Source of the DNA: Maylandia zebra
Taxonomy: Eukaryota; Chordata; Actinopteri; Cichliformes; Cichlidae
Direction: 5' to 3'
NCBI RefSeq assembly: GCF_041146795.1
Contig: NC_135169.1
Coordinates: 11,865,585 to 11,929,584 of the forward strand
DNA: 64,000 nt
The notes under the pieces were generated by a model. The model did no database searches. It was given only the letters and a program-made list of their open reading frames with translations, and had not been told where the DNA came from. Made by a program: the position numbers and the translations under genes. Below are positions 12,091-24,100 of the stretch, piece by piece (within the stretch, counting starts at the first letter, position 1; each line of letters starts with the position of its first letter).

Positions 12091-12342
12091 AGTGTAGTTC
12101 ATATTTAAAGCTGATGTTGTATTACATTCTGTTCATGTTAAATCTGTTTCCATTTAACTCTAAATCTGAAAAAACAGAGTCTGTTTTCCCCCACTGCTGT
12201 TCCACTGTCATACGAATACAATGAAATGTAATGACTGCTAGATATTGAAAGCTGAGGTTTTTCTGGGAAAAAAAGCATTCACTTATAGTATGATTTCTGA
12301 CACTTTTATAGGCAAGCTTATGATACTTTTCTAAAAAAAACA

Positions 12343-12356
12343 GGGGGGGGGGGGGG
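12343..12356. repeat. Poly-G tract
   Basis: G run in AT-rich intergenic sequence. Confidence 0.85.
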
Positions 12357-12473
12357 TCTGTCACAGGACTGTTTTTTGTTATGGTTTTTTTTTTGTTTGT
12401 TTTTTTGCCTGTCACGTTCAGCACTGTAGCAATCACAATTTTTGCCTAATACTTTTCTAAAGGAGAGTTTTCA

Positions 12474-12573
12474 TCAGTTCTCACAGTGTGGTATTTTTCC
12501 CAGCGCAGGTAGATCATATAAAAATGTGCAGTCCACACAGAGAACAAGTGCAGTGCTACAAAGGCACACCTGA
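12474..12573 (+). promoter_or_regulatory. Duplicated TATA-containing intergenic block, copy 1
   Basis: Highly similar to 28405-28504: TCAGTTCTCACAGTGTGGTA, AGGTAGATCATATAAAA and TGTGCAGTCCACACAGAG are shared. Each copy has TATAAAA on the plus strand. The copies lie in spacer sequence between receptor units, so this is either a conserved regulatory block or a passively duplicated spacer. Promoter activity is an inference. Confidence 0.4.
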
Positions 12574-12849
12574 CACTTTTTATCCCTTCAACTAAGGAAA
12601 TTTTTTATATTTATGTTTGATGATATCAGCATGTAGTTGTCAAGACAACACCACTGTGCTGTTATTGTCTGCATTTCTTGTTGCCTCTTTGCTAAAACAA
12701 GTCATTTACTGAACACAACATTTTTTTCTTCAACCACAGGCTGCATTTTCTCTTTTCTGGGGGCTCAGACAGAAATCACGAGTCATTTTCAGCTGATTAA
12801 TAAATATCATATAGCAGACAGTTAGAAACAACATTTTTATACACATATA

Positions 12850-13563
12850 AGCATCACAGGTCACTGAGAGGAATAAAGAAGTGTTGTGATATTATTTTGA
12901 CTATTTTTTAAAGCACAACAATCAACAACAAGCAATCATTTTGATTTTTATCTGTTTCTCTGTGACATGAATCACATTGTAAAATCTGAACGTTGACTAG
13001 TTTTTATGCATCACAATTTGGAAACAAGTAATGTATATTAACATAATTCTTAGTATTTTTTTGTTACTGACATGAAAACTATGCAATAAACATCTCCATA
13101 CAGTAAGCTTTAAAGATAACGTAAAATTAAGCAGGAAGTGAGTGAACATCTTAAAGAGATTAAAAAAAAGAGAGAGACTGAATCAAACTCATAGAACCAA
13201 ATCATGAAATTGTGTCATGATGGAAACAATGTCCAACACCATCCAACCTCCACTTATTACAACAGAAATAAACACAATAAGATTTGAATACAAAGATGAA
13301 CCATATTATCAGTCTTCCAGTGCTGACATTAAACCAACAGCATGTCATTGTTTAATATAACTGCTGTTGATCTGGATGCTGGCAGTTCTCTAAATGTTGT
13401 CAAAATGTTCTGAGTTGGATTTTGTTGCTGATGTTGTTCGTGAGTCTTGAGTTTTGTTGAAATAATCTTTTTATGGACCTGAAACAAAATCAGAACAAAT
13501 ACGACGTCAAAAGTGAAAAACAAAGAAAAAATGGTGCCAAAGATATGATGATGCTTTCTGACC
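12850..13563. other. Spacer downstream of gene A; nothing recognised
   Basis: AT-rich, with no frame carrying a domain. It lies 3' of the likely poly(A) signal of gene A, beyond the hAT insertion. Confidence 0.4.
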
Positions 13564-14389
13564 TTTTACACCAGGGGTGTCCAAACTTTTTTCACTGAGG
13601 GCCACATACATAAAAATATAGGAGGGGCTGGGCCACTTACTAGAAATTAGGTATATAACCTTAACTTTAGTGTATAGTTAGAAAAATCACTTAAAAGTGG
13701 TCGAATATGTTATATTGTTGAATATAATTATAGACAAAACTGCCTTCATCACAGCTTTCCATAAATGGATCTTTATTGATTTATTCAGAAAAAGCTTTGG
13801 TAGCTCATTCTCAGAACAGCAGCCTCAGATTTCTTCTTAGACAGAAGATTTACAGCACAGAGAAAAAACAATAAAGTGGAAAATGGGATGGGTAAATTTC
13901 AAGTTTGTTATTTAAGTTATTAGGCTTAGCAAAACATCTATTATCGTCTGTTTGAGACGATTATCAACATTAACAGACTGAACTGGACTTAATAACAGGA
14001 GTGCATATAATTTTAGTAAATTATTCTGGTGAGTATCAGCTGCGCTGGGTATGTAAATCAGGCCATCCAGCTGCGGTGCTGATCGCCACTCGTGGCAAAA
14101 ATCCGGACAAATGTCACTTGATCAAGGAGGAGATCTGCATCAGATGAGATCAGCTGACTTCGCGTGTGTGTGCGCTGTGCACAGCGGTGTGTACTCTGTG
14201 TGTTAACAAGAAAAACGCATATAAGAAAGTGGTGCGCAAAAGCAGGGTAGTGACAGAATTGATGCGCATTATTGATATATGAAGCATGTGTACCTGCACA
14301 TGGATGCTTATTAACTGTGGAATTTACTGTGGAATATATTTTTTACTCACCTAAAGTGCTCGTGCTCTCGTCCACTCCCCGCAAAACAA

Positions 14390-14562
14390 TTAGCAGCTGT
14401 GCGGTGTCTGTGGCATCGGTGCTCTCATCGCATGCGATGGAGTAAAAATCAAAAGCACAGCTTTATCAGACAGTTGCAGTTTAATGTTGGCTGACAAGTC
14501 TTCAATGCGTCGCACAACTGGATTTCTGGACACGCTGACGTTGTTGAAGACCTGCACTTTTT
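14390..14562 (-). pseudogene. Continuation of the same hAT transposase beyond the nested element
   Basis: The minus-strand frame resumes with EKVQVFNNVSVSRNPVVRRI, the segment expected shortly after the IMCP block of the N-terminal part, followed by EDLSANIKLQLSDK. The rest of the transposase is missing or shifted. The match of the two halves shows the nested element landed inside the transposase gene. Confidence 0.6.
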
Positions 14563-17197
14563 CCGGTGTTCCAGATCTACTGGCGTTTAGATCAACTGGC
14601 GTTGGTCGAACAGATGTGTGGCAGACTTGCGTTTCAGGAGCTGCTACCGACAAACCAGCAAAAAACGCCAAATGTGTCATCTGTGACACTTGTGAGGTTA
14701 TCTCAAACACACTCCGTCAGTCTTGATGCTGTTGAACAACAAAATGTTTAAAAATGTGGCGAGTTTACCTGGTGATATCCTCATGCGCGACGCGATCGCG
14801 AAAACAGCAAACAATTAACACCACGCCGATGTTGTTCACGGGACAGCAAGAGTAAACGATCGGGAGACTCTTGTCGTCGTTACCGTTCCCCTCGCACGGT
14901 TTATTTCTCCGGTTTCAGCGTTTTTGCTTCACAACTACAGCGAGCAGTTTACTTTGTGCACTAACCTGGAGTCGAGTCAACCAGCGCCACCTCTGGCCAA
15001 GTGCCACAGCCTACAGCCAGATCAACTTGTGGCACACATCTGCAGCACGTTTGATTTCGTTTCTTGCACAACACATTTGTACCTTTCAATTGTGTCTGTT
15101 TGTCCGTCATGCAAATAAACCTTTGAAAAGAATGAAATGATATCATATATTCCTTATTGGCCTACATTTGTACAAAATTCCAAATTATATACACAAAGTC
15201 ATAGAAATCACCACTCCAATTGGTCATCATGATTTTAATATTCTCTTTTTCCATAACAATGAAATATGCCTTGGACAAATATGACACATCAATAGTTCAT
15301 TAGTGTTGTCACATCACATCCTGTAAGCAGAGTCTGCCTGTGTCTTTTCCCTGGAAATTAATATTTCCAGCCAATATAGGCAATCCATCAACATGGCTGG
15401 AGTTATATACAGTCTGTATAAGTGTGGTTAATCTAATGAACATTTGTAAGGAGATGGCAGTTACTGTGAATTCACAGCAGTTACACAGTGATTCGTAATA
15501 AACAGAGCCAGTGAGAGTGAGTGGATTTAAGAAAGTCAGTGACTCAGGTGTGTCGATTGGTTTGTCATCTGTTTGTGAGACTGGAGGAGACGTAGAAATC
15601 TTTTGTTTTAAATCTTAGTTAGGAAGATTCCTGTTTGAAAACAAGCACCTTTTGTGAGAAATGCAAGAAATACATCTGCAGAAAGCACACAGTTACATTC
15701 TGTCCATCATGTGGACAAAATTGAAAATGTTGAGCATTGAAAAACTGAGAACGTTGGGCAAGTTCAAAAGACGTGTTTGTAAGAACGAAAAACCAAATTG
15801 TTCCTAAAATAGTTATGGAAAGTCTAACTGTTGTATGTCTGTGTTCTACATGTTTATCTGATGGGAAATAAAGTTGCTATTATTTTATTGCAGTTTTTGG
15901 ATAATTCTGAGTGGATTTACACAGTACAGATCTAAATGACCCGCAACAAAATCAATGTCAATTGTTTGTTCTTCAACATAATACAAGGGTTCATTTCCAA
16001 AACTTGCTTATGATCTTCAATTTGTAGCAGATCCACTATCACACAGCAGCTGGAGCAGTTTCAAATGGAGGTCAGTCCACTGCTGCCACCTGTGGCCAAG
16101 TGCCACAGCCTACTACTAGATTAACTTGTGACACATCTACACCTGCTGCTATGATGACATTGAGTAGAGGCTGAGTGGCTGCACTTACCCCTGGTACATC
16201 CAGATCTACCCACAAACATGTTGAAAGATGCAATGCCAGCAATGTGGATTGTCAACACTAAAAACAATCAGTAAGCAAAGACAACAGGGATCACTTTTTT
16301 CTGTTTATTTAGCACCCACAACATTTGTAGTCACCTTCTGCACAGGGGAAGTCCACACACACTGTGTGGTACCACTTTCCACAGAAGGTGCATTCGATCT
16401 GCAAGACTGAATGAGATTGTCAGAGTCATTGTCTGACTGTTTATTACTAATCACCCGCTGTACAGTAACTGCCATCTCCTTACAAATGTTTATTAGATTA
16501 ACCACACTTATACAGACTGTATATAACAACCAACTCTAAAATGTTTGTTTGCAGAGAAAAGACACAGGCAGACTACGCTAACGACATGTGATGTTACAAC
16601 ACTAGTGAAATATTAGTGTCATTTCATTCTTTTCAAAGGTTTATTTGCATGACGCACAAACAGACACAATTGAAAGGTACAAATGTGTTGTGCATGAAAT
16701 GAATTCAAACGTAGTGCAGATGTGTGTCACAAGTTGATCTGGCTGTAGGCTGTGGCACTTGGCCAGAGGTGGCGCTGGTTGACTCGACTCCATGTTAGTG
16801 CACAAAGTAAACTGCTCGCTGTAGTTGTGAAGCAAAAACGCTGAAACCGGAGAAATAAACCGTGCGAGGGGAACGATAACGACGACAAGAGTCTCCCGAT
16901 CGTTTACTCTTGCTGTCCCGTGAACAACATCGGCGTGGTGTTAATTGTTTGCTGTTTTCGCGATTGCGTCGCGCATGAGGATATCACCAGGTAAACTCGC
17001 CACATTTTTAAACATTTTGTTGTTCAACAGCATCAAGACTGACGGAGTGTGTTTGAGACAACCTCACAAGTGTCACAGATGACACATTTGGCGTTTTTTT
17101 GCTGGTTTGTCGGTAGCAGCTCCTGAAACGCAAGTCTGCCACACATCTGTTCGACCAACACCAGTTGATCTAAACGCCAGTAGATCTGGAACACCGG
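14563..17197. mobile_element. Foldback element (long inverted repeats) inside the hAT transposase
   Basis: The arm 14563-15142 recurs inverted at 16622-17197 with few mismatches. Weaker inverted homology continues inward (for example 15405-15470 against 16460-16530). The outer ends on both sides read CCGGTGTTCCAGATC. The interior holds two cysteine-rich C-terminal tails in opposite orientations: plus strand near 15640-15725 (CEKCKKYICRKH..CPSC) and minus strand near 16312-16405 (CTFCGKWYHTVC..CCGC). Both resemble transposase-tail zinc fingers, piggyBac-like and PHD-like respectively. The superfamily is undetermined. Confidence 0.65.
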
Positions 17198-17596
17198 ACA
17201 CATTATTTTGGTGACTTTAACGAGGCCGTATTTTATGAGGTCTCCATCTGAAAAAGGCTTGCCATGTCTTGCGATGAGTTGAGCGACCTCATAGCTGGCT
17301 ATTGGAGCCTTTTCCTGGACCTTTTGAGCACGAAAAAAATACTGTTGCTGACCCTGCAGGAGAGCTACCCTTTGCTTTAACTTCTGCTCTCGCTCAGCAC
17401 CAGTGTAGGATGCATAGGCCTGATGTTTGATTTCATAATGACGTGGTACATTATACTCTTTCATAACTGCCACAGTTTCAGTGCAGATCAAACAGACACA
17501 CGTCCCCTTGAATTCTTTGAAGAAATATTCATTCCCCCACCGTGTCTGAAATTTTCTGCACTCACTTTCTACCTTTCGCTTCTTTGGTTCTGCCAC
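17197..17596 (-). pseudogene. hAT transposase N-terminal part
   Basis: It starts MAEPKKRKVESECRKF, a basic nuclear-type N-terminus. A BED-like C-x2-C (VCLICTET) and later H-x4-H-type spacing (RHYEIKHQA) come next, and the frame continues to KVTKIMCP. It then runs into the inverted-repeat arm of a nested element, so the frame is cut after about 133 codons. A normal transposase of this family is several hundred residues long. It is inactive. Confidence 0.7.
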
Positions 17597-17876
17597 GTTT
17601 AGTAACTTGGGATAAATTTCTTCTGTGATTGTCCTTTTTGGTGAAGCAACTGCCTTGATCAGCAGTAGCTCCCCCTGATGTTAAAACTAAGAAGTGCAAT
17701 ACACTCAAGCAAAAGTTGAAGTGCGGCCATATTCTATTCTATTTATAAAACTACTTGCGGGCCAATTAAAAATGGATCGCGGGCCGCAGTTGGCCCGCGG
17801 GCCGGAGTTTGGACACCCCTGTTTTACACTTTCATTCTTTAATCACACAGAACTGCAAATTTAAGAGGCTCGCTAT

Positions 17877-17882
17877 TTTATT
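17877..17882 (-). terminator. Poly(A) signal AATAAA of gene A
   Basis: The first AATAAA on the minus strand, about 100 bp after the gene A stop codon at 17981-17983. Confidence 0.5.
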
Positions 17883-17980
17883 CAGACACGACAACAGAAA
17901 CACAACATAACTAAAACCAGTCGTGATTCTGCTCATCAGCTCCACAAAACTTTGAAACTTTAGCAATGATGTCACACATT

Positions 17981-18102
17981 TTACTGCACATGTAATCTGA
18001 TTACTAATGATTCGGTGTCTGTAGAGTTCACATTTGTACGTGAGGCTGATTCAGGATTCACATTATTGTAGTCAGAGCTCTCCTCTGTGCCATCATGTCT
18101 GC
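17981..18102 (-). CDS. Gene A last exon with ITIM SDYNNV and stop
   Basis: 122 nt from acceptor CACAACAG. It encodes RHDGTEESSDYNNVNPE, continues through a Ser/Thr-rich end, and stops at TAA 17981-17983. SDYNNV fits the ITIM consensus. Confidence 0.8.
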
Positions 18103-21100
18103 CTGTTGTGATGATGGATTATTGTGTTTAATAACATGGAGACTGTCTTCCTCTAAAATTACACAAGTTACAAAAACATTCGACCAATTATTACATTTCA
18201 TGTTTCTTGTACTCACTCCTTTTATCAAGACCTTCAAGCTGAAATCCAGATGTGATGTTGTTGTATTCATCTGCTGAAATAATGAAGTTTGATCAGTCAG
18301 ATCAAATATTTACATTTCTTACAGCTCTGCTATTATCAAAGTTTATACTGTTTGTACCACTTCCAGTGTTTCCAGAGCCTCTGATTGATTCATAGACTGA
18401 AAGATCACCTACAAGTCATTGAAAATATGAAAGAAAAAAATATATTATTTATTTTTGTTTTTTGTTTAATAAAATATGTTTTTTTTTTCTAAAGAGAAAG
18501 AAAAAAGTAATAATTTCTAGCCTCACAATGAAGAAGAGAGGAGTAAACCTGAGTTTCATTCTGGTTGGCTGTTTGTTGTGAAGCAGAGCTTTGATTTGTG
18601 CTCTGAGACTGAGTGAGACTGAAACATGCAGCAAAAAATGTAAGTTTAATGAGGAATAATTCAAAGTTAGTTTCATTTGAAGTTATATAAATGAAACTAA
18701 ACTGCTGCACCAACCTGTTACAACAGGGTTCTGTAAAAAGCACAAAGATTATTACATCAGTTTGTTTAAAAGTGTCACAGCATTAAAATAAATTATTTTT
18801 CCTTTAAAAAGTCAATCAGAAAGTCTCTCACCCTTTATCTGTTTATAGCAACACATCAGCAGCAGCACGACAATAATTCCACTAACAAGTCCGATGATGA
18901 ACGGAACGATAAATGAACTTCTTTCACATCCAAAAGCTGAAACTAGAAAATGTCAGATTTTGGATCTGAAATCTTAATATAAAGAAACAAAAACTGATGT
19001 TTACATTGAGATTTTCTGTTTCCTGTCAGAAACTGTCAGCATGACTCTGCTCTGTGGTTTGATGTTGTGACTCCTGTTCTGCACTACTTGCAGTGTTACT
19101 TGTAGAATTGTTACAGAACTAATTGTGAATTTATGTTGATTTGGAGATTTGCTGAAAATGATTGTTTCACATTCATAATCCCACCTAGTCTCCCCTCCTT
19201 GGATCACATTCCTGACACTGATTCTCTAGACTCCACATTTTACATGACTATTCATGTTCAACCATTTCCAATAAGAACATTTTTACAATGCCAAAGAGGT
19301 TACCATGAGATATAATGCTGTTTGACCTTCATAGTAATCCTCAATCATCAATCTATTCAATATTGTTGCTGAATCCAAACTCACCAGTTGTGTTAATGTG
19401 AACTTCTTGGCTGTCCTCTGTGTAGTAAACTGGGTTTCCTCTTCCTCCTCTGCACCTGTAGAGTCCTTCCTGTGAGACACTGATTTGTCCATTTGAGTGG
19501 AAAACTGCATCTTGTGTGGTCAGGGCTTCAGAGGATTTCTCATCTCTGTACCAGTAGTATTTCCATCCAGATGATGATGATGGGTTCACAGAGCAGGTCA
19601 GGGTCACACTGCCCCCTACTGGAACAGCTGTGTTATCAGCTCTCAGTTTGGCCTTTGGTTTATCTGCAGTTCAGTTTAGAAAAAGAACAAAAGTCAATGA
19701 CTGAATCGTGTACATACGGATGTTCACTGTTCATAGACACAAACTACATCTTCCTTGGCTGCTACCTCAAAGCACATTGTGCGCTGTCAGTCCTGCCTCC
19801 TGCGTGCTGCACAACAACATCCAATATTTAGCATTTACTGTTATTTACACTTGGCTAGATTAATGCAATCATATTGTGTTTATTATGTTGATCTTTTTTT
19901 CTTTTCTTTTTTTGCTTGTTTTCTCTGTTTTTCTCTCAACAGGTGATCTGGGAGATTTTTCACTGTCTCTCTTCCCCTCTGCTTTTGTTTTCCTTCATCT
20001 TTCTTTCTCCCTTTCCTATCCCCCAGCAATGTCTGTCCCATCTGTAACAACCAAAAGTAAAATAAAATAAAATAATAACAACAAATGGACCAATACGGCA
20101 AGACCTCGATGATCCATTTGGTAAAGTAAATCTGTTGGGTATCTGTGTTGGCCTTCAGGCATCAATTCTGACGGCTAAAGAAATGGGACAGGCAAAAAAA
20201 AAGTAAATGACTGAATCAAAACCGTTTAAATAACTAGATGTAAATGGTGAACATCACCAAATCTTGGTGATCTTGAAGAGATACTAACTGTACAATCGTT
20301 TTGATCGAAGCTGTGAAAGTTTTATATTGTCTTTGTTGTATTTAAAAAGTACTTGAAGATTGATTAATAAGCTGGTCCCTCTTTAGGACCTGGGAGTTTA
20401 AAGGGATCAATCTCAATCAGCCTCCTGCTAAAGGTGAGTGGAAGTGACTCAGAGTTATGAGAATGTTAATCATAGAAACAGTACCATTATTTTTGGAGGT
20501 ATGTCTGTGTGTGTTTATTTATTTTAAAAGATGGCAGTATTTGATCAGATGATAGTTCAGAATTACTTTTATTATTTGTTTTTATGGAAATTGTACATCA
20601 ATTGTTATTTGTTTTAATATATTCTCCAAAAGCTGATTCTGTTCATCTGGACGTATCTTTTTATGGGAGAAACGTTTACACCTACAGGCCAGTGGACACT
20701 CTTTCAAGGATGAGGATGTACACATCCTGGACAGGGAAGAACGCTGGTTTGAGCGCGGAGTCAAGGACGCCATTTACGTGAAAAGGGAAAGACCATCTCT
20801 GAATCGAGGAGCGGGCCTAAGGGTACATCTTTCACCATCTTACAATGCTGTGATTGCAGCCATTCCCCAACTCTCTGTGAATGGTACTCGTGGTTTTTGA
20901 TCAATGGGTTTTGGCCAGTGGTTGTTGATCAATGGTCCTGAGAATTTGCATAATTCTGATTAAGGAACTGACCTCCCAGCCCATTGTTCCTTCAGTGGGC
21001 GGGTTTCAGTCATTCTGCAAACATACTGTTTATAAGATTGAGGAAACCTGCAGTCAGCTGAGACTGAAGAAGTCACTTGGATGAGTGACAAAACGTTTCT

Positions 21101-24100
21101 CCCACAAAACGCTACATCCAGATGAACAGAATCAACTTTTGGAGATTTACTTCCCTGGATGATTGAGAATGCATCAAGACGTTTGAATATGTTATTTATT
21201 TATCCTGTTTATATCATTCTTGTCCTCAGGTGGTGGAGCAGCAGGTCAGCATTGGCGTCTCTATACCAGCTGAAAGTTCATGACACAAAGTGGTGACAAA
21301 CTGTCTACAATGAGGCTACTATCAGCTGCAGCTCTTTGTCTGACTAACAATGTAACATGCTTTGTAGACCATTGAATTCATCCTGTGCTGACCATTATGA
21401 CATTTGTCAAATGGAGATCACACAACAAACATGACTTACTTGATGCTGACAATGTGAAGGCTTCACTCCACTCTGTTGAAGAATATGAGTCATCTCTGCG
21501 TCGACTCTTACACATGTAGTCTCCACTGCTGGACTCAGAAACTCTGAATGTCACATCATTATTGTGTGTCCACTGTGTGGGTGTCCTGGGTCGTCTCCAT
21601 TCATACTCCCACTCAGTGGTTTCACCTCCTTCCTGCACCTCACATGTCAGAGTGATCGTCTCACCTCTGAATATCTGAGGCCAGTTGGGTTGTTGTTTTA
21701 CAACAACTTTATTGGAAACTGTTCACACATATTAACAGTTGAGATACAAACAGAAACATGAAATCAACACAGAAAACTTCACATTGTATGTTTGATGATC
21801 ATGACTGAATGTATATTTCAAACTAAATTACTGAACTCACAGGTTATCTCAATGGTGACATCATCACTTCTATCAGTGTAGTAAACTGGGTTTCCTCTTG
21901 TTCCTCTGCAGCTGTAGATTCCTCCTTGAGATACTCTGATATCTCTGTTTTGTTGACCTCTGATTTTACCTTCAGAGGTTCTTTGGGTTCGTCTGAACCA
22001 CTCATATTTCCATCCATCAGAGCTCTGCACAGAGCAGGTCAGTGTCACACTGCCCCCTACTGGTATGATTGTTGTTCCTGCTGTCAGTGTGGCCCTGGGT
22101 TTATCTGCAGATATGAAAAAGGAGGAAAAATATATAAACATGCACACGATTCATTAAAAATGAATAAAAACAATCAATCATACCTACACAGATCTGAAGC
22201 TTTTCAGTCAGTGACTCTGAGTAAATGGATACGCTCTAATGATATTATTATATTTAGCCACTTAGAAGCAATGCTGTAAAGAAGACTAGATCAAAATTTC
22301 TCCACAATGATGAGACAGACTGATAAAAAAAAAAAAGATTACTTCAAGTCGTTGCTGTTAAAGGAGGTTTTACAAGCTACTGAATCATGAGGTGTGCTTA
22401 GTTTTTTCAGGACTGTAGAGACTCATGTGAAAGCTTTCTTTGCAACTTTGCATGTGATACAGTAGATGGAATGCAAAAGATTTGTTTTCCATCCACCCGA
22501 GTCTTCCTGAGAGCAAAACTTTGTAATGAGAAAGATTACTGTAGTAATGTGTCTGTAATAATTTGAGGCCATTTTCTGGTCTTTGGTTCAGCTTCTATGA
22601 CCTGAATAAAGGTGCAGCATCTGGTGCGCATGAGGCCAAACATCTTTCCTGAAAATCTGCACAAACCTCAAACCAAAATACACAAAAAGAACTGGTGACA
22701 ATTACACAAGCATAGCCCCTGATAATTACAGTTTTTCATTTTAAATCCAAGCTTTGAATTCCACGCTATTTCCCAGAATGCAACACTGCTCTATTTTTAA
22801 AAAGATATGTTTAGTTCCAGTGGAAACATAAAGCCTTAATGCAGGGATAAACGAACATTTAAACAGCTTCCTAAGAAAGTCAAAACTGGACGGACAAAAG
22901 TTTTTCTATAGTAAAGAAACTTTTTTGTACAATTTTTAAACAGTAATCTGTATCCACATGTAAAACATGCATTGAAATATATTTATTTATATTTCACAGA
23001 GAATCCATTGTCTGTTATTTGGTTTTGTCATTATTTTTTATACCCAAGTCATACATGTGTATCTAGTTATTTTGTGTATTTATTTTTAATATTTGAAAGC
23101 TTTTATTTTTTATAACCTTTGACTACATTTCCTGTAGTTTTGAAGGAGGCCCTGCTGGGGAGAGATGAGATTATGCTAATGATCCTGTTACAGAGGTTAA
23201 GCACAGTAAAAGTGCTAAAATGGTTCAAATCTTGGTTGCTGTATTCAAAGACACTGTTTCTTTTAAAGCTGTGCGTGTAGAAGCCCAATCACATGAAGTT
23301 GCTGAACTGAATTGATTTTTATTTAAACATTGTTGGAGAATAAACTCAGCAGGCAAAGCAACAGCTGACTCATCTCCTCATTGACACAACACAGTTTGCA
23401 GCAACAGTGTGAGGCCAGACCAGCTACACACAGTGAAATGAAATGGCTTCTTTCTTTGGCTTTGATCCCCCAAATTTCATAAACTGTGTCCTGGTGCTTT
23501 TAATGTGACCTCACTGAAAGACAAACAGACTGAAGAACTGCTGGTATCACTGCTGTGATTGTGCTTTCTGCTCTCAGTGTGGCTCTGACTCTGACTGGCA
23601 CCAAACACAAGGTTATAATCTCACACAGGCGATCTGTCTTAGCTCAAAACTACACAACAGATTTACCTGATTTATTATTTATTTATTAAAACTATCATCT
23701 CTTTACATTCCCCTTTAATTGAATCATTGTGAAGTCACAGTGGACTCAGCTGTGTGTCTGTTTGCACAGTGAGTTTCTTGGAGGGTCTGAATTGTTTCTT
23801 GATGTCGAGTTTAAAACACAAAAAAGGAAACTTCAGTTTGACTCGTAAACCAACTCACATGAAACTGTCGGTGTGAAGGCATCACTCCATCCTGTTAAGA
23901 GATAGTCACTGCTACCCCGACATCTGTAGTCTCCACTGTGGGACACTGAAACTCTGCTGATCCTGTATTCACTGGATGTTGGAGGGCTGTTTGTGTTGGG
24001 TGCTGTCCATTCATATTTCCACACCTTTCCTTCACCTCCCTGAATCTCACATCTGAGAGTGATTGTCTCACCAGTGAATATCTGAGACCAGCTGTGCTGC

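Larger units (their letters stand above)
13572..17821 (-). mobile_element. 4.25 kb hAT (Charlie-like) transposon, exact 8-bp target duplication
   Basis: The ends are CAGGGGTGTCCAAACTTTTTT and, inverted, GGAGTTTGGACACCCCTG. TTTTACAC is duplicated exactly at 13564-13571 and 17822-17829. It contains parts of a BED-finger/hAT transposase of the kind that gave rise to GTF2IRD2-like genes, on the minus strand. The transposase gene is split by a foldback element. It inserted about 55 bp beyond the poly(A) signal of gene A. Confidence 0.9.

Noticed and set aside
14484-15140. Plus-strand frames of 60-89 codons in the foldback arms
   Set aside because: They occur mirrored in both arms and carry no domain; they are part of the inverted repeat, not genes.
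18058-18270. 70-codon minus-strand open frame taken as the gene A tail
   Set aside because: It reads through an intron in the wrong phase; the split exons 18273-18217 and 18102-17981 keep phase and yield the ITIM.
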